A DNA stretch of 64,000 bases from Streptomyces sp. NBC_01314 (GTDB lineage: Bacteria; Actinomycetota; Actinomycetes; Streptomycetales; Streptomycetaceae): contig NZ_CP108394.1 in NCBI RefSeq assembly GCF_041435215.1, positions 1,922,001 to 1,986,000 on the forward strand, read 5' to 3'. This document shows, piece after piece, positions 7,637 to 16,528 of the stretch (positions within the stretch are counted from its first letter, which is position 1; each line of letters starts with the position of its first letter). Under the pieces are notes generated by a model. It was given only the letters and a program-made list of their open reading frames with translations. It did no database searches and was not told the origin of the DNA. Position numbers and translations under genes: made by a program.

Positions 7637-9094
7637 CTACTCCGCGTAGTAGGTGGCGTCCTGCCGGTCGAGTGTCGTGCTGACCGGTTGGACGTAGAGC
7701 AGGTTGTTGTAGTGGCGGATGTAGCGGCCGGGAAAGTTGTACGACTCGAAGGAGATGCCGTCGGCGGAGTCGGCCAGGCCGGCGCGCTGCTGGAAGGAGG
7801 CGTCACCCGCGAAGGTGGTCGTGCCGTCGTTCTTCTCGACCCGGACCTCGAAGTTCTTGTGGCGCAGGTAGTAGCCGGGGAAGTTGGCCGACTCGAGGGA
7901 GACCGTGCCGATGCCGGCGAGGCCGGGGACGACGCGGAACTGGGAGTCGGCGAGGTTGGTGACGTTCGCCTGGGTCTTGGCCCTGAACCCTTCGTGCCGG
8001 ATGTAGCGGTTGGGGAAGTTGTACGAGGAGAAGCGGACGGGGGTGACGCCGTCGGCCACAGGGATGCCGAAGTTGGGCGTGCCGTCGGCGTTCCAGTAGA
8101 TCTTCTGGAAGCGGGTGCGGCGGTTGGGGTCGTTGAGCGGGTCGCCGGTGATGTCCTTGTAGTTGCGGTCGTGGTAGACGAGGATGTCGGACTTTCCGTC
8201 CTCGGAGACGGTGAAAGAGTTGTGGCCGGGGCCGTACTGGCCGGTGGCGTCGTTGCTCTTGAACACCGGCTCGGTGCTCTTGGTCCAGGACCCGGGATCC
8301 GTCAGGTCGGCGGTGGCGTTGGCGTTGGCGTTGGCGGTCAGCATGCCGAGGCAGTAGTTGGCGTCGGTGGCGCTGGCCGAGTAGGTGACGAAGACCTTGC
8401 CGTTCTTCTGCAGGACAGCAGGACCTTCGTTGACGTCGAACCCCTGCTTCTCCCAGGCGAACTCTGGGGTGGACAGCCGTACTTGCTCTCCGGTGATCGT
8501 CCAAGGGTTGGACATCCTCGCCAAGTAGATGCCGCCGGGGCCGGAGGGGTTGGACTGCGCCCAGACGAGGTAGCGGGTGCCGTTGTTGACGAAGGTCGTG
8601 TGGTCCAGGGACCAGGAGTCCCAGTTGGTGGTAATGCGGCCCTTCTCGGTCCAGGGGCCGGTCAGCGGGTTCGCGGCGCTGGACTCCAGCGCGTACATCC
8701 GGATCTTCCACTTGTCGCCTGCGGAGCCGGCGGAGAAGTAGACGTACCACTTGCCGTCGATGAAGTGGATCTCCGGGGCCCAGATGTGGGCGCCCATCTC
8801 ACCGCTGGCGTGCTTGGTCCAGATGGTGGTCTCGGGGGCGGTGGCAAGGCCCTGGAGGGTGGTGGCCCGGCGCATCACGATCTTGTCGTACGCCGGTACC
8901 GTGGCGGTGAAGTAGTAGAAGCCGTCGGTGTGTTTGAAGACGTGCGGATCGGCGCGCTGGAGCGCGATCGGGTTGGTGAAGTTCGCGGCCGAGGAGGCAG
9001 GCGCGGCAGCGCGGGCGGGCGCACCGGTGGTGGCGAAGACGACCAGTGCGATGGCCCCCGCGGTCAGCGCGCGGCGGCTTATGGGGCGGGTCAT
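7637..9094 (-). CDS. secreted GH43 alpha-L-arabinofuranosidase-type enzyme with AbfB (CBM42) domain
   Basis: 485 residues. The N-terminal signal (1 to about 34) has SRRALT before a hydrophobic core, so Tat export is possible. The GH43 five-bladed propeller follows with its three acids: Asp49 in RADPHV (base), Asp164 in SLDHTTF (pKa modulator) and Glu223 in NEGPA (acid). From about 350 to the end lie three repeats of the arabinose-binding AbfB type, each with a SYNFPNRYIRH-like core. It most likely removes arabinofuranose side groups or trims arabino-oligosaccharides outside the cell. It is the last of five leftward secreted-enzyme genes. GH43 also contains beta-xylosidases, so the exact substrate is inferred. 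Confidence 0.85.
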   Translation of the reverse strand: MTRPISRRALTAGAIALVVFATTGAPARAAAPASSAANFTNPIALQRADPHVFKHTDGFYYFTATVPAYDKIVMRRATTLQGLATAPETTIWTKHASGEMGAHIWAPEIHFIDGKWYVYFSAGSAGDKWKIRMYALESSAANPLTGPWTEKGRITTNWDSWSLDHTTFVNNGTRYLVWAQSNPSGPGGIYLARMSNPWTITGEQVRLSTPEFAWEKQGFDVNEGPAVLQKNGKVFVTYSASATDANYCLGMLTANANANATADLTDPGSWTKSTEPVFKSNDATGQYGPGHNSFTVSEDGKSDILVYHDRNYKDITGDPLNDPNRRTRFQKIYWNADGTPNFGIPVADGVTPVRFSSYNFPNRYIRHEGFRAKTQANVTNLADSQFRVVPGLAGIGTVSLESANFPGYYLRHKNFEVRVEKNDGTTTFAGDASFQQRAGLADSADGISFESYNFPGRYIRHYNNLLYVQPVSTTLDRQDATYYAE

Positions 9095-9142
9095 GGGGGG
9101 GCGGTTCTCCTCTGGGGGTCAGGCGTGGAAGGGGGAAGACGG

Positions 9143-9172
9143 GGCGGCTGCCAGGGGGAAGCGGCAGCCGCC
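9143..9172 (-). terminator. terminator downstream of the GH43-CBM13 gene
   Basis: Perfect 10-bp arms GGCGGCTGCC (9143-9152) and its complement (9163-9172) around a 10-nt loop, 13 nt past the stop codon of the leftward gene. Confidence 0.6.
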
Positions 9173-9184
9173 ACTCGGGATTGC

Positions 9185-10672
9185 TCAGGCGACGGGCCTG
9201 AGCTGCCACTGCTGGCAGTCGTTGTTCAGCCAGGTCCACTGGCGTACGTCGGCGCCGTCGGTGGTGGAGCAGTTGGCGACGTCGGCGACCTTGCCGGTGG
9301 CCTCGTTGACGATCCGGACGTAGTCGCCGGTGGCTGTGTACACGAGCCGGAACTTCTGGCAGTTGTTGTTCAGCCAGGACCACTGCCGGATGTCGGCGCC
9401 GTCGGCGGAGCCGCAGTTCGCGATGTCCATGACCTTGCCGGTGGCGACGTTCACCAGCCTGCTGGTGTCGTTGCCCTGGTCCTCGACGCGCCACTTCTGG
9501 TTGGCGCCCGTATGGCAGGCCCACTGCTGGATGTTGGTGCCGTCAGCGGGGCCGCTGTTAGCGACGTCCAGGCACTTGCCGCTGTGGCGGTTCACCAGTT
9601 GGTAGGAGGTCGGGGTGAGTGCCGTCTCCCCGGAGGGGCCGGGCAGGGTGGTGCCGAGGGCGACCGGGGTGCCGAAGTTCGGGGTGCCGTCGGCGTTCCA
9701 GGTGAACTTCTGGGCCCGGGTGGTGCGGCCGTTGCCGCAGCCTCCGTTGGTGGTGTTGTTGGCGTGGTAGACGATCCAGTTCTCGGTGCCGTCGGGTGAG
9801 GTGAAGAACCCGTTGTGACCGGGTCCGTAGACGCCCGCCGCGTCGTCGCGCTGGAAGACGGGGGTCTGCTTCTTCGTCCAGGAGGAGGCGAGGAGCGGGT
9901 CGCTGCCGGTGAGCTCCAGCTGGCCCAGTTTGTAGTCCGGGGTGGAGCAGAAGCTCGCGGAGAAGGTGAGGAAGGTCCGGCCGTCGTGGTAGAGGGGTTC
10001 GGGACCCTCGTTGACCGGGGTGCGCGATCTCTCCCAGCTCAGGGTGGGGCTGGAGATGATGTCGAAGGTCTGGCTGCTGAGTGTGTACGGGTTGCTCATC
10101 GGCGCGATGACCAGGCTCTGCGTACTGCCGTTGATGAAGCCGCTGCCCACCAGGTACAGCTTGTCGTCGTGCTTGAGCACGCTGGCGTCGATGAGCCAGC
10201 CACCTGTCGACAGGTTGGAGCCGGTGAGCATGTTCTTGTACGTGTACGGACCCATGGGGTCCGTACCGGCGCTTTCCAGAACATGGGTGCGCTGGGAGTC
10301 GCAACAGGCGACTCCGGCTGGGCCGGCGGAGTAGTAGAGGTACCAGTGGCCGTCGAAGAAGTGCAGCTCCGGCGCCCAGATGTTGTTGTTGCGGGCCGGG
10401 TTGGTGTCACTCCAGACCTGGACGCTGGCGGCGGTGGAGAGACCGGCCAGCGTGGGCGACTTCCGTATGTTCAGGACGCCGGTGAAGGTCGTGGTGATCA
10501 GGTAGTAGTTGCCGTTGTAGTACTCCAGCCAGGGGTCGGCGCCCTTCTGCGACTTGACCGGGTTGGTGAACGGCCGGCCGTCGGCAGCGGCGGCGGGCTG
10601 TGTGGTGACCAGTGAAGCGAACAGGGCCAGCAGGGCTGCCCCGAGTACGAACCAGTGACGGGTGCGGAACAC
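9185..10672 (-). CDS. secreted GH43 exo-arabinofuranosidase-type enzyme with ricin/CBM13 lectin domain
   Basis: 495 residues from the GTG at 10672, preceded by AAGGGGA; upstream in-frame sequence is non-coding. A signal peptide covers about residues 1-30 (hydrophobic core, TQPAAAA). The GH43 domain has Asp46 (GADPW), Asp162 (LIDASV) and Glu222 (NEGPE), so the catalytic triad is complete. Residues from about 360 to 495 form a ricin-type beta-trefoil with repeated QW motifs (CLDVANSG, VMDIANCG, VADVANCS). This GH43 plus CBM13 layout recalls Streptomyces exo-1,5-alpha-L-arabinofuranosidases, which release arabinose from arabinan. A palindrome lies 22 nt upstream of the start. Confidence 0.87.
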   Translation of the reverse strand: MFRTRHWFVLGAALLALFASLVTTQPAAAADGRPFTNPVKSQKGADPWLEYYNGNYYLITTTFTGVLNIRKSPTLAGLSTAASVQVWSDTNPARNNNIWAPELHFFDGHWYLYYSAGPAGVACCDSQRTHVLESAGTDPMGPYTYKNMLTGSNLSTGGWLIDASVLKHDDKLYLVGSGFINGSTQSLVIAPMSNPYTLSSQTFDIISSPTLSWERSRTPVNEGPEPLYHDGRTFLTFSASFCSTPDYKLGQLELTGSDPLLASSWTKKQTPVFQRDDAAGVYGPGHNGFFTSPDGTENWIVYHANNTTNGGCGNGRTTRAQKFTWNADGTPNFGTPVALGTTLPGPSGETALTPTSYQLVNRHSGKCLDVANSGPADGTNIQQWACHTGANQKWRVEDQGNDTSRLVNVATGKVMDIANCGSADGADIRQWSWLNNNCQKFRLVYTATGDYVRIVNEATGKVADVANCSTTDGADVRQWTWLNNDCQQWQLRPVA

Positions 10673-10693
10673 GGAAGGTCCCCTTCGGCAGCG

Positions 10694-10711
10694 CGTTCGA
10701 AAATTCGAACG
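10694..10711. promoter_or_regulatory. palindrome upstream of GH43-CBM13, probable operator
   Basis: CGTTCGAA AA TTCGAACG is a perfect palindrome with 8-bp arms and a 2-bp spacer, 22 nt upstream of the GTG start of the leftward GH43-CBM13 gene. Its position suits a repressor site. It shares a CGAA/TTCG core with the CGAAA-N3-TTTCG sites elsewhere in the locus but has different spacing. Confidence 0.5.
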
Positions 10712-10742
10712 TCGTGCGTAACATCGGACAGAGGTGGGCGGA

Positions 10743-10780
10743 GGGCCCGCGTACCCGGTCGACCGCGGTACGGCGGGCCC
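10743..10780 (-). terminator. terminator downstream of AbfB enzyme 2
   Basis: GGGCCCGC-GTACC (10743-10755) pairs with 10767-10780, with one bulged base, 20 nt past the stop of the leftward gene. Confidence 0.5.
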
Positions 10781-10799
10781 GCCCGGTGAGCCAGCTGAG

Positions 10800-12194
10800 T
10801 CAGTAGACGGCTTTGAAGGTGGCGTCCGCCCGGCCGGCCGCGGTCGAGATCTCGTCGAGCCGCAGCACGAAGGACGAGTGGCGGAGGTAGCGCGTCGGGA
10901 AGCGGGCCGAGCGGAACGACGACCAGGTTCCGTCGGCGAGGCCGGCGACACGGGTGAACGTGGCGTCGGTGGCGAAGCCCGACGTTCCGTCGTTGCGGAC
11001 GACCTTGATCTCGAAGCTGTCCTGTCTCAGGTAGTAGCCGGGGAAGTTGACCGACTCGAACGACACTGCGTTCGGGTCGGACAGCCCGGGCCGCAGCCGC
11101 CACTGCGCGTCCTGGTAGGGGTCGAAGGGCATCTCGCTGATGCGACCGACGAAGTTCGCGTGCCGGACGTAGTGGCCGGGGAAGTTGTAGGACTTCAGCA
11201 GGTTCCAGCTCGTGCCGCCGTACCGGGCGAGGAGCCGGTCGCGGTCGGCCGCGGTGATCGGCTGGATGGTGTTGTGCTTCGCGTTCAGCGGTGCGGTGTA
11301 GGACTGTCGGCCCACCTTGGTCCATGTTCCCGACACCAGGTCGCCCTGCCACAGGTCGAACTTCGCGTTGGGGCAGAAGGTGTCACCCCACAGCGACCAG
11401 GTGGACGAGGTGAGGGACTTCACCAGCGTGGGGGCCTCGGTGCACCGGTTCTCGGCGACGCCCTCGGTGTACTTGGTGAAGCTGCCCGGTTCCACCGACG
11501 TCGACCGTGCGCCGGCCAGTCGGCCCGTCGCATTGCTCTTGTAGTAGAGGTAGTTGGCTCCGTCGACGTCGGTGACGACGTGGGAGTCGAGGATGTCGGA
11601 GCCCGTGTCGTAGAACACCACGGGGTCGGTGGCGGTGACGAAGTCGGTCGTGTAGGCGGCGGCGATCACCGAGTGCGAGGAGCCCTGCGGGACGGTGGTG
11701 AACGTGATGCCGTAGGCGCTGCGGACCGGGTCCCAGTGGACGGCCGGGGCCCAGCTGTAGGAGTTGGCGTTGGTGGCGTTGACCTTGAGCAGCCGGTCCG
11801 CCGACCAGTTCACCAGGTCCGGCGAGGTCCAGACGTGGATGTTCGGGTTGGGCTGCGTGAAGCTGCCGCCGACGGCGATGTCGGTCGCGAGCGCGACCCA
11901 GCTGCCGTCCCGCAGCCGGTACAGGAACGGGTCGCGGATACCCTTGGTGCCCGCGGTCGGGGTGAGTATCGCGTTGTTGTCGTTGAGCGGCGTCCACTCC
12001 CGGCCGTCGTCGCTGACGGCGAGATGCAGGGCGTTGACGTTGCCCGCTCCGCTGATCGACTCCTTGAAGTAGCCCATCACGTAGGCGGAATCGGCATCCG
12101 CCGCTTCGGCCGTCTGCGCGGGTGCGACCACACCCGCGACGATCGCGATCAGGGCGACCAGGAACGCCCATCTTCGGATCAATCGTGCCAACAT
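10800..12194 (-). CDS. secreted GH43-type glycosidase with AbfB (CBM42) domain, copy 2
   Basis: 464 residues from the ATG at 12194, chosen because AGAGGGAGAG lies just before it and the signal peptide (1 to about 32, ending TAEAA) begins there. The propeller domain has Asp88 in GIRDPF, Asp203 in ILDSHV and Glu253 in CTEAPT, which fit the GH43 catalytic positions. Its blades differ strongly from the 7.6 and 9.2 kb enzymes, so it belongs to another GH43 subfamily. AbfB repeats (SYNFPGHYVRH and relatives) fill about 330-464. It presumably binds arabinofuranosyl groups through AbfB and cleaves an arabinose- or xylose-containing polymer outside the cell. Confidence 0.82.
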   Translation of the reverse strand: MLARLIRRWAFLVALIAIVAGVVAPAQTAEAADADSAYVMGYFKESISGAGNVNALHLAVSDDGREWTPLNDNNAILTPTAGTKGIRDPFLYRLRDGSWVALATDIAVGGSFTQPNPNIHVWTSPDLVNWSADRLLKVNATNANSYSWAPAVHWDPVRSAYGITFTTVPQGSSHSVIAAAYTTDFVTATDPVVFYDTGSDILDSHVVTDVDGANYLYYKSNATGRLAGARSTSVEPGSFTKYTEGVAENRCTEAPTLVKSLTSSTWSLWGDTFCPNAKFDLWQGDLVSGTWTKVGRQSYTAPLNAKHNTIQPITAADRDRLLARYGGTSWNLLKSYNFPGHYVRHANFVGRISEMPFDPYQDAQWRLRPGLSDPNAVSFESVNFPGYYLRQDSFEIKVVRNDGTSGFATDATFTRVAGLADGTWSSFRSARFPTRYLRHSSFVLRLDEISTAAGRADATFKAVY

Positions 12195-12220
12195 GCTCTC
12201 CCTCTTCCTCTCGGTGAGAG

Positions 12221-12252
12221 GCCGGGCGGGTGGCACACGCCACCCGCCCGGC
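12221..12252 (-). terminator. terminator downstream of AbfB enzyme 3
   Basis: Perfect 14-bp arms GCCGGGCGGGTGGC (12221-12234) and its complement (12239-12252) with an ACAC loop, between the stop at 12327 and the next leftward gene's start at 12194. It isolates the two genes. Confidence 0.65.
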
Positions 12253-12326
12253 TACGACGGACCTCGGTGATAAAGACGGCACCGAGGGGAACGACCTGCC
12301 GGGCCGGCGCCGACTTCCCTGTCGGG

Positions 12327-13757
12327 TCAGCTCGTGACGCGGAAGGTGGCGTCGTTGCGTGCGGTGGCGGTGGTGATGGGGTCGAGCTTCAGTTCGAAGG
12401 CGTAGTGGCGGATGTAGCGGTCGGGGTGGTTGTACGACTGGAAGGACGACCAGGAGGAGTCGGCGAGTCCGGCGACCTGCCGGAAGGTGGCGTCGGCGGC
12501 GAACTGGGTGCTGCCGTCGTTGTAGGCCAGCTGGAAGTCGAAGTTGACGTGGCGCAGGAAGTATCCGGGGAAGTTGACCGACTCGAAGGAGACGGTTCCG
12601 GACCCGGCCAGGCCGGGCCGCGGCCGGAACTGGGCGTCCTGGTTGGTGATGTTCTGGTCGATGCGCACGTCGAAGTTGGTGTGCCGCACGTAGCGGTCCT
12701 GGAAGTTGAACGACTGGAGCCGCTTGGGGGCGATATTGGCGTAGCGCGCCTGCACCCGGCTCTCCTCGGCGGCCGTCAGGGTCAGGATCTCACCGTGCCG
12801 CTTCTTCGTCCCGCCCATGCTGTAGCTTCCCGACGCCGGCAGGCGGTAACTGCTCGACGTGGACGGGTTGGTGGTCAGGACCGGCATGTAACCGCGGCTG
12901 GTGGCGTACTGGTCGAGGTAGAGGGCCCACTCGTTACGGTCACGGAACTTCATCCACATCGGGCCCTCGACCTGGGCGCCGGTGAGGCCGATGCCGGAGA
13001 GGTTACCGATGGTGGTCCAGGTCCCCAGGATCGAGTTGCTGCCCTCGAGGGTGATCTGCCCGTCGCCGGAGGCACGCACGTAGCGGTACTGACCGACGCC
13101 CGCCGGCTGCTCGATGATCTGGGTGTCGATGATGCCCTGGGTGCCGGGGCGGTCGATGAAGAGCTGCGGGGTCGTGATGGTGTGGAAGTCCGAGGTGCGG
13201 GCGTAGTAGATGCGGTGCTTCAGCACGCCGCCCAGGGTCGCGTTGGTCGCCCAGTACAGGACGTAGTCGTTGGTGTCCTCGTCCCAGATCGCTTCCGGCG
13301 CCCACGCGTTGCGCCCATCGGGGATCGCGCCGGCGACGTTCAGCAGCCAGGGCTGTGACCAGGTGACCAGGTCACTCGACTCCCACACCACGAGGTTGCG
13401 GCTGCCGTTGGACGTGGAGTCACCCCACGACTGGCCGCAGCCGATGCACAGGTCGGTCGCGATGATCCAGTACTTGCTCCCGTCGGGAGAACGGACCAGG
13501 GCGGGGTCACGCACCCCGCGCGTGCCCACCATGGAGCGCAGGACCATGCCCCCGCCGTTGAGGTCGTTCCAGTTCAGGCCGTCCGTGCTGTGCGAGAAGT
13601 AGATCTGCTGCCCCGTTGCCCCCTCCCCGATGAAGTGCGCCATCAGATAGCCCGGATCGGCGGCGGCGGCCCGCTGGGGCATGGTCAGGACCTGGGCGGT
13701 GAAGAGCAGGCAGGCGGCGACCAGTATCGCCGTCAGCCGGGCTCGAAGCGCTGACAT
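12327..13757 (-). CDS. secreted GH43-type glycosidase with AbfB (CBM42) domain, copy 3
   Basis: 476 residues from the ATG at 13757; AGGA stands 7 nt before it, while the in-frame ATG at 13763 is too close to that site. The signal peptide spans about 1-34. The propeller has Asp84 in GVRDPA, Asp211 in IIDTQI and Glu264 in VEGPMW, matching the GH43 triad. The AbfB trefoil (SFNFQDRYVRH, SVNFPGYFLRH, SYNHPDRYIRH) occupies about 345-476. It has the same architecture as the 10.8 kb enzyme but is clearly diverged from it, so the two probably attack different linkages of the same polymer. Confidence 0.82.
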   Translation of the reverse strand: MSALRARLTAILVAACLLFTAQVLTMPQRAAAADPGYLMAHFIGEGATGQQIYFSHSTDGLNWNDLNGGGMVLRSMVGTRGVRDPALVRSPDGSKYWIIATDLCIGCGQSWGDSTSNGSRNLVVWESSDLVTWSQPWLLNVAGAIPDGRNAWAPEAIWDEDTNDYVLYWATNATLGGVLKHRIYYARTSDFHTITTPQLFIDRPGTQGIIDTQIIEQPAGVGQYRYVRASGDGQITLEGSNSILGTWTTIGNLSGIGLTGAQVEGPMWMKFRDRNEWALYLDQYATSRGYMPVLTTNPSTSSSYRLPASGSYSMGGTKKRHGEILTLTAAEESRVQARYANIAPKRLQSFNFQDRYVRHTNFDVRIDQNITNQDAQFRPRPGLAGSGTVSFESVNFPGYFLRHVNFDFQLAYNDGSTQFAADATFRQVAGLADSSWSSFQSYNHPDRYIRHYAFELKLDPITTATARNDATFRVTS

Positions 13758-13930
13758 GTACATATCCTGTCTTTCTGGGGGCCACGATCAGGTGAAAGTG
13801 GAGTCGAGGGAGAAGCTCGCGGTCTCTGCGCCGCTGGAGCGATCTGTTGCCGCGCGACGCGGGACGCTGCGCTGCCGAGGAACCGCCGAACGGCCGGGTC
13901 GCCTGTGCGTGATCGGAACCGTAGACACCT

Positions 13931-13959
13931 CCGGCACGGGGAGGGGCACCCCGTGCCGG
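13931..13959 (-). terminator. terminator downstream of the sialidase-fold enzyme
   Basis: Perfect 11-bp arms CCGGCACGGGG (13931-13941) and complement (13949-13959) with a 7-nt loop, about 80 nt past the stop at 14041, within the otherwise empty 13764-14040 gap. Confidence 0.6.
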
Positions 13960-14040
13960 CCATAGGCAGGCGTCGAATCGCCGTGCCCAGGAGATGTCCT
14001 CAGGGCCGACCCGCTCGATGCGTCCGCGCGCCGGTGCTGA

Positions 14041-16227
14041 CTAGCCTCGGCTCCACTTCTGGGTGGCGTTGCCGAGAGCCGTCCACAGCTGGACCGGCGA
14101 TCCGTTGGCCTTCGCCGAGTTCTTCACATCGACCGCGAGGCCGTTGGAGCGGTTGATGACGGAGCCGTCCATGCGGAACGACCACTTCTGGCTGGACTTG
14201 CCGTTGCAGATCCAGAGGATCAGCTTGGTACCGGCGGTGGTGCCGTCGCCGGCCGCGGCCAGGCAGTTGCCCGCGACGCGGAGTTCACCCGCGGCGGTCT
14301 GCGTGATGGTCTGGTTCTGGTTCCCGGAGCAGTCCCAGATCTGTACCTGCACACCTGTCTGTCCGTTGGGCACGTCGAGGCAGCGACCCGAGTTGGCGCC
14401 CTTCAGCGTGAAGGGGTTCGCCGGTGCCGGCTCCTGGACGAGCTGCCACTCCTGTGCGTCGTCCGCCGCGGGGTCCGTGGCCGCGTTGATCGACGCCTGC
14501 AGGGTGACGGGGCCACTCTGGGCGGCGCCCGTCATGAAGAGGCTCGTGTTACGGACCGATCGGATCTTGTAGTAGCCGTCGGTCGAGGGGGCGAGGGTCC
14601 ACTGCTTGTCGGTGGCTCCGTCGTCGACCCACTGGGCCAGGCGCTGCCCTGCTGTCGCGCTGCCGGTCCAGACGGCGACTGAGCGGCCACCGGCCTTGTT
14701 GAGCAGGGAGACGTTGCCGCTCTTCTCCGTCACGTGCCAGCGCTGCGTGTCGTCCGCGGCATCCTTGTCGCGCAGGACGAGGTCGGGCGCGTTCCCGGTG
14801 AGGTTCGCGTCCTGCGTCTTTCCGGCGTCCGGGCTGAGGACCTGACCGGTCGCGCGGTTGACGAGGGTGCTGTAGGTGCCGGCGGACCGGCCGAGGTCGA
14901 CCTCGGCGTACTTCACCGGACCGACGCTGCCGCCCGCCCACGCGGCCTGGAGGATCAGGACGCGTCCCGTGCCGTCCACGTACTGGAGGTTGCGGCTGTA
15001 CCCGGCGGCGATCGGCGTCTGGTACTCCTTCCAGGTGCCGTCACTGCGGCCGGACTCGTTCACCCAGACGTTCTTGTCACCGGCGGCGTTCATCACGATC
15101 CGTCCGTCCGGCAGCGGCTGGAGCACCGGGCTGCCGCCGGTCGGCAGAGTGCGCCCACCGGCCGGCACGGGCAGCTCGCTGATCGGGTGGTCGGCGGCGG
15201 CGTAGAACTTCAGCGGATCGTCCGCGATCCTGTAGCGGACGTCCGGGCCGCCTACGAAGTACTCGTAGGTCATGAGCCACTTGCCGTCGGTGGTCGGTGC
15301 CAGCGTCGTCATGCCGGGGCGCTTGCCGCCGATCTGCGTCTTGCCGTTGCCCCGGCTGACCGTGGTACCCGCCATGTCGACGACCGGCTGGCTCCAGGAC
15401 GTGCTGCGGCCGTCCCAGGTCTTGTGCGCGAGGATCTGGCCGTCCGAGTCCGGCGCGGTGTCGTTGTCCGGGTCGAGGTCCGGTATGCCGGTGGTGGCGT
15501 CGTAGCTGAGGTAGTCGTTCTCGTCGGAGTAGTAGGCGACGAGTTTGCCGTTGCGGGCGATCAGGTACGGCTCCCAGACCGGGTCCTGTTGCGCGTTGGT
15601 GTTGGCGCTCGAGTCGGTCCCGCCCTGCCAGCTGCCGGTAGCGATGATGTTCTCGACGCTCCAGGTCGCGCCCTGGTCGGTGCTGGCGTACAGGGCGATC
15701 GCCACGTCCTTGCGGTCACCGTTACCGGTCGGCGCCCAGTTGAGGTCGGCGGCCTTCTTCTCCTTGTAGTAGTAGTCGTCCCCCGAGACCACGCTCGCGA
15801 GAAGCAAGGTGCCGGCGCGGAGGTCTCCCACGTCCTGCGGGAGCACGTAGAAGTAAGGGTTCGTCCAGTTACTGGTGTATTTGGCATATTTCGGGTCACT
15901 GGACAGTTCGGAGGGCGGCTTCACATCGGTCAGCTTCTGCCAGGTCGTGCCGTCGTCGTCGCTCTTGTAGACAGGCAGCGTCTGCCCCACCGGAGCGCCC
16001 TGGCTGTTCTCGAACGACGCCACGATCCGGCCGCCCGGCAACTGGGCCGACTTCGGGTAGAGGACACAGGGCCTCTTGTTGCACGCGGCGGAATTGTCCG
16101 CCACATAAAGATTCGACGAGCTCGGCTGATATGCCGACGCGCTCGTCGCGGAGGCAAGGGCGACTGCCATGCCGACGCAGCCGGCCGTCGCTGCCGCAAA
16201 AGCCTTCCGTACCAAGGGTCTTGTCAT
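14041..16227 (-). CDS. secreted sialidase-fold glycosidase with ricin-type lectin domains (candidate exo-arabinanase)
   Basis: 728 residues with a signal peptide (1 to about 32, ending SASA). The first about 430 residues form a sialidase-superfamily propeller with Asp-box motifs SDDDGTTW (near 90) and STDQGATW (near 185). The rest is beta-trefoil lectin: a first module with RWHV/QWTL/EWQLV segments (about 450-590) and a second with CLDVPNG, CLAAAGDG and QKWS (about 600-728). In an arabinan-type locus, GH93 exo-arabinanase is the most likely family, since it has this fold; a true sialidase is less likely. That assignment is inference. Its promoter region is shared with the LacI gene and contains a CGAAA-N3-TTTCG site. 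Confidence 0.72.
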   Translation of the reverse strand: MTRPLVRKAFAAATAGCVGMAVALASATSASAYQPSSSNLYVADNSAACNKRPCVLYPKSAQLPGGRIVASFENSQGAPVGQTLPVYKSDDDGTTWQKLTDVKPPSELSSDPKYAKYTSNWTNPYFYVLPQDVGDLRAGTLLLASVVSGDDYYYKEKKAADLNWAPTGNGDRKDVAIALYASTDQGATWSVENIIATGSWQGGTDSSANTNAQQDPVWEPYLIARNGKLVAYYSDENDYLSYDATTGIPDLDPDNDTAPDSDGQILAHKTWDGRSTSWSQPVVDMAGTTVSRGNGKTQIGGKRPGMTTLAPTTDGKWLMTYEYFVGGPDVRYRIADDPLKFYAAADHPISELPVPAGGRTLPTGGSPVLQPLPDGRIVMNAAGDKNVWVNESGRSDGTWKEYQTPIAAGYSRNLQYVDGTGRVLILQAAWAGGSVGPVKYAEVDLGRSAGTYSTLVNRATGQVLSPDAGKTQDANLTGNAPDLVLRDKDAADDTQRWHVTEKSGNVSLLNKAGGRSVAVWTGSATAGQRLAQWVDDGATDKQWTLAPSTDGYYKIRSVRNTSLFMTGAAQSGPVTLQASINAATDPAADDAQEWQLVQEPAPANPFTLKGANSGRCLDVPNGQTGVQVQIWDCSGNQNQTITQTAAGELRVAGNCLAAAGDGTTAGTKLILWICNGKSSQKWSFRMDGSVINRSNGLAVDVKNSAKANGSPVQLWTALGNATQKWSRG

Positions 16228-16528
16228 CGAAGGTCCTCTGAGCTCATGGCGGTGGCGGGTGAATAACCTGGTGCCTGTGTCATCGGAGTATCAGGAAGCG
16301 GAGCCCTGATGTCACCGGCGGGTTTCCGAAAGAGTTTCGTAGCCCGGTCCTCCGCGGGTATTGACGGCGTCGACCGGGGCCCACAGCCACGTGACCGGTG
16401 GTTTTTGTCGTCCGTGCAGTGCTCTTGCCGCCGCCTGCCGAGCCCCGTTACTTTGCAGCGGAGTTTTGGCAGATACGCGGCGCGGTCCGGCACATCGGTG
16501 TTCGGCTAACAGAACGGGCATCGAGGAA
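16228..16528. other. divergent intergenic region between sialidase-fold gene and LacI gene
   Basis: About 300 nt with no convincing gene. It contains the CGAAA-N3-TTTCG site at 16327-16339 and presumably the promoters of both flanking genes. The frame before the LacI helix-turn-helix is open from 16361, but the extra 56 residues look unlike a LacI N-terminus. Confidence 0.5.
16327..16339. promoter_or_regulatory. putative LacI-regulator operator, site 1
   Basis: CGAAAGAGTTTCG: 5-bp palindromic arms CGAAA/TTTCG with a 3-nt spacer, 100 nt upstream of the sialidase-fold start and between it and the divergent LacI gene. The same pattern recurs at 23326-23338 and 23424-23436 before the sugar-binding protein gene. 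Confidence 0.6.

Noticed and set aside
7613..9799. 728-codon Gly/Val/Asp-rich open frame on the plus strand
   Set aside because: Mirror frame of the GH43 genes on the other strand; composition is a codon-bias artefact.
10734..13358. 874-codon open frame on the plus strand
   Set aside because: Runs antisense across two secreted-enzyme genes and their terminator, with no signal or motif.
14041..16227. true sialidase acting on sialic acid
   Set aside because: Asp-boxes only show the fold; no sialic acid uptake or lyase genes are present and the locus is directed at arabinose-containing glycans.
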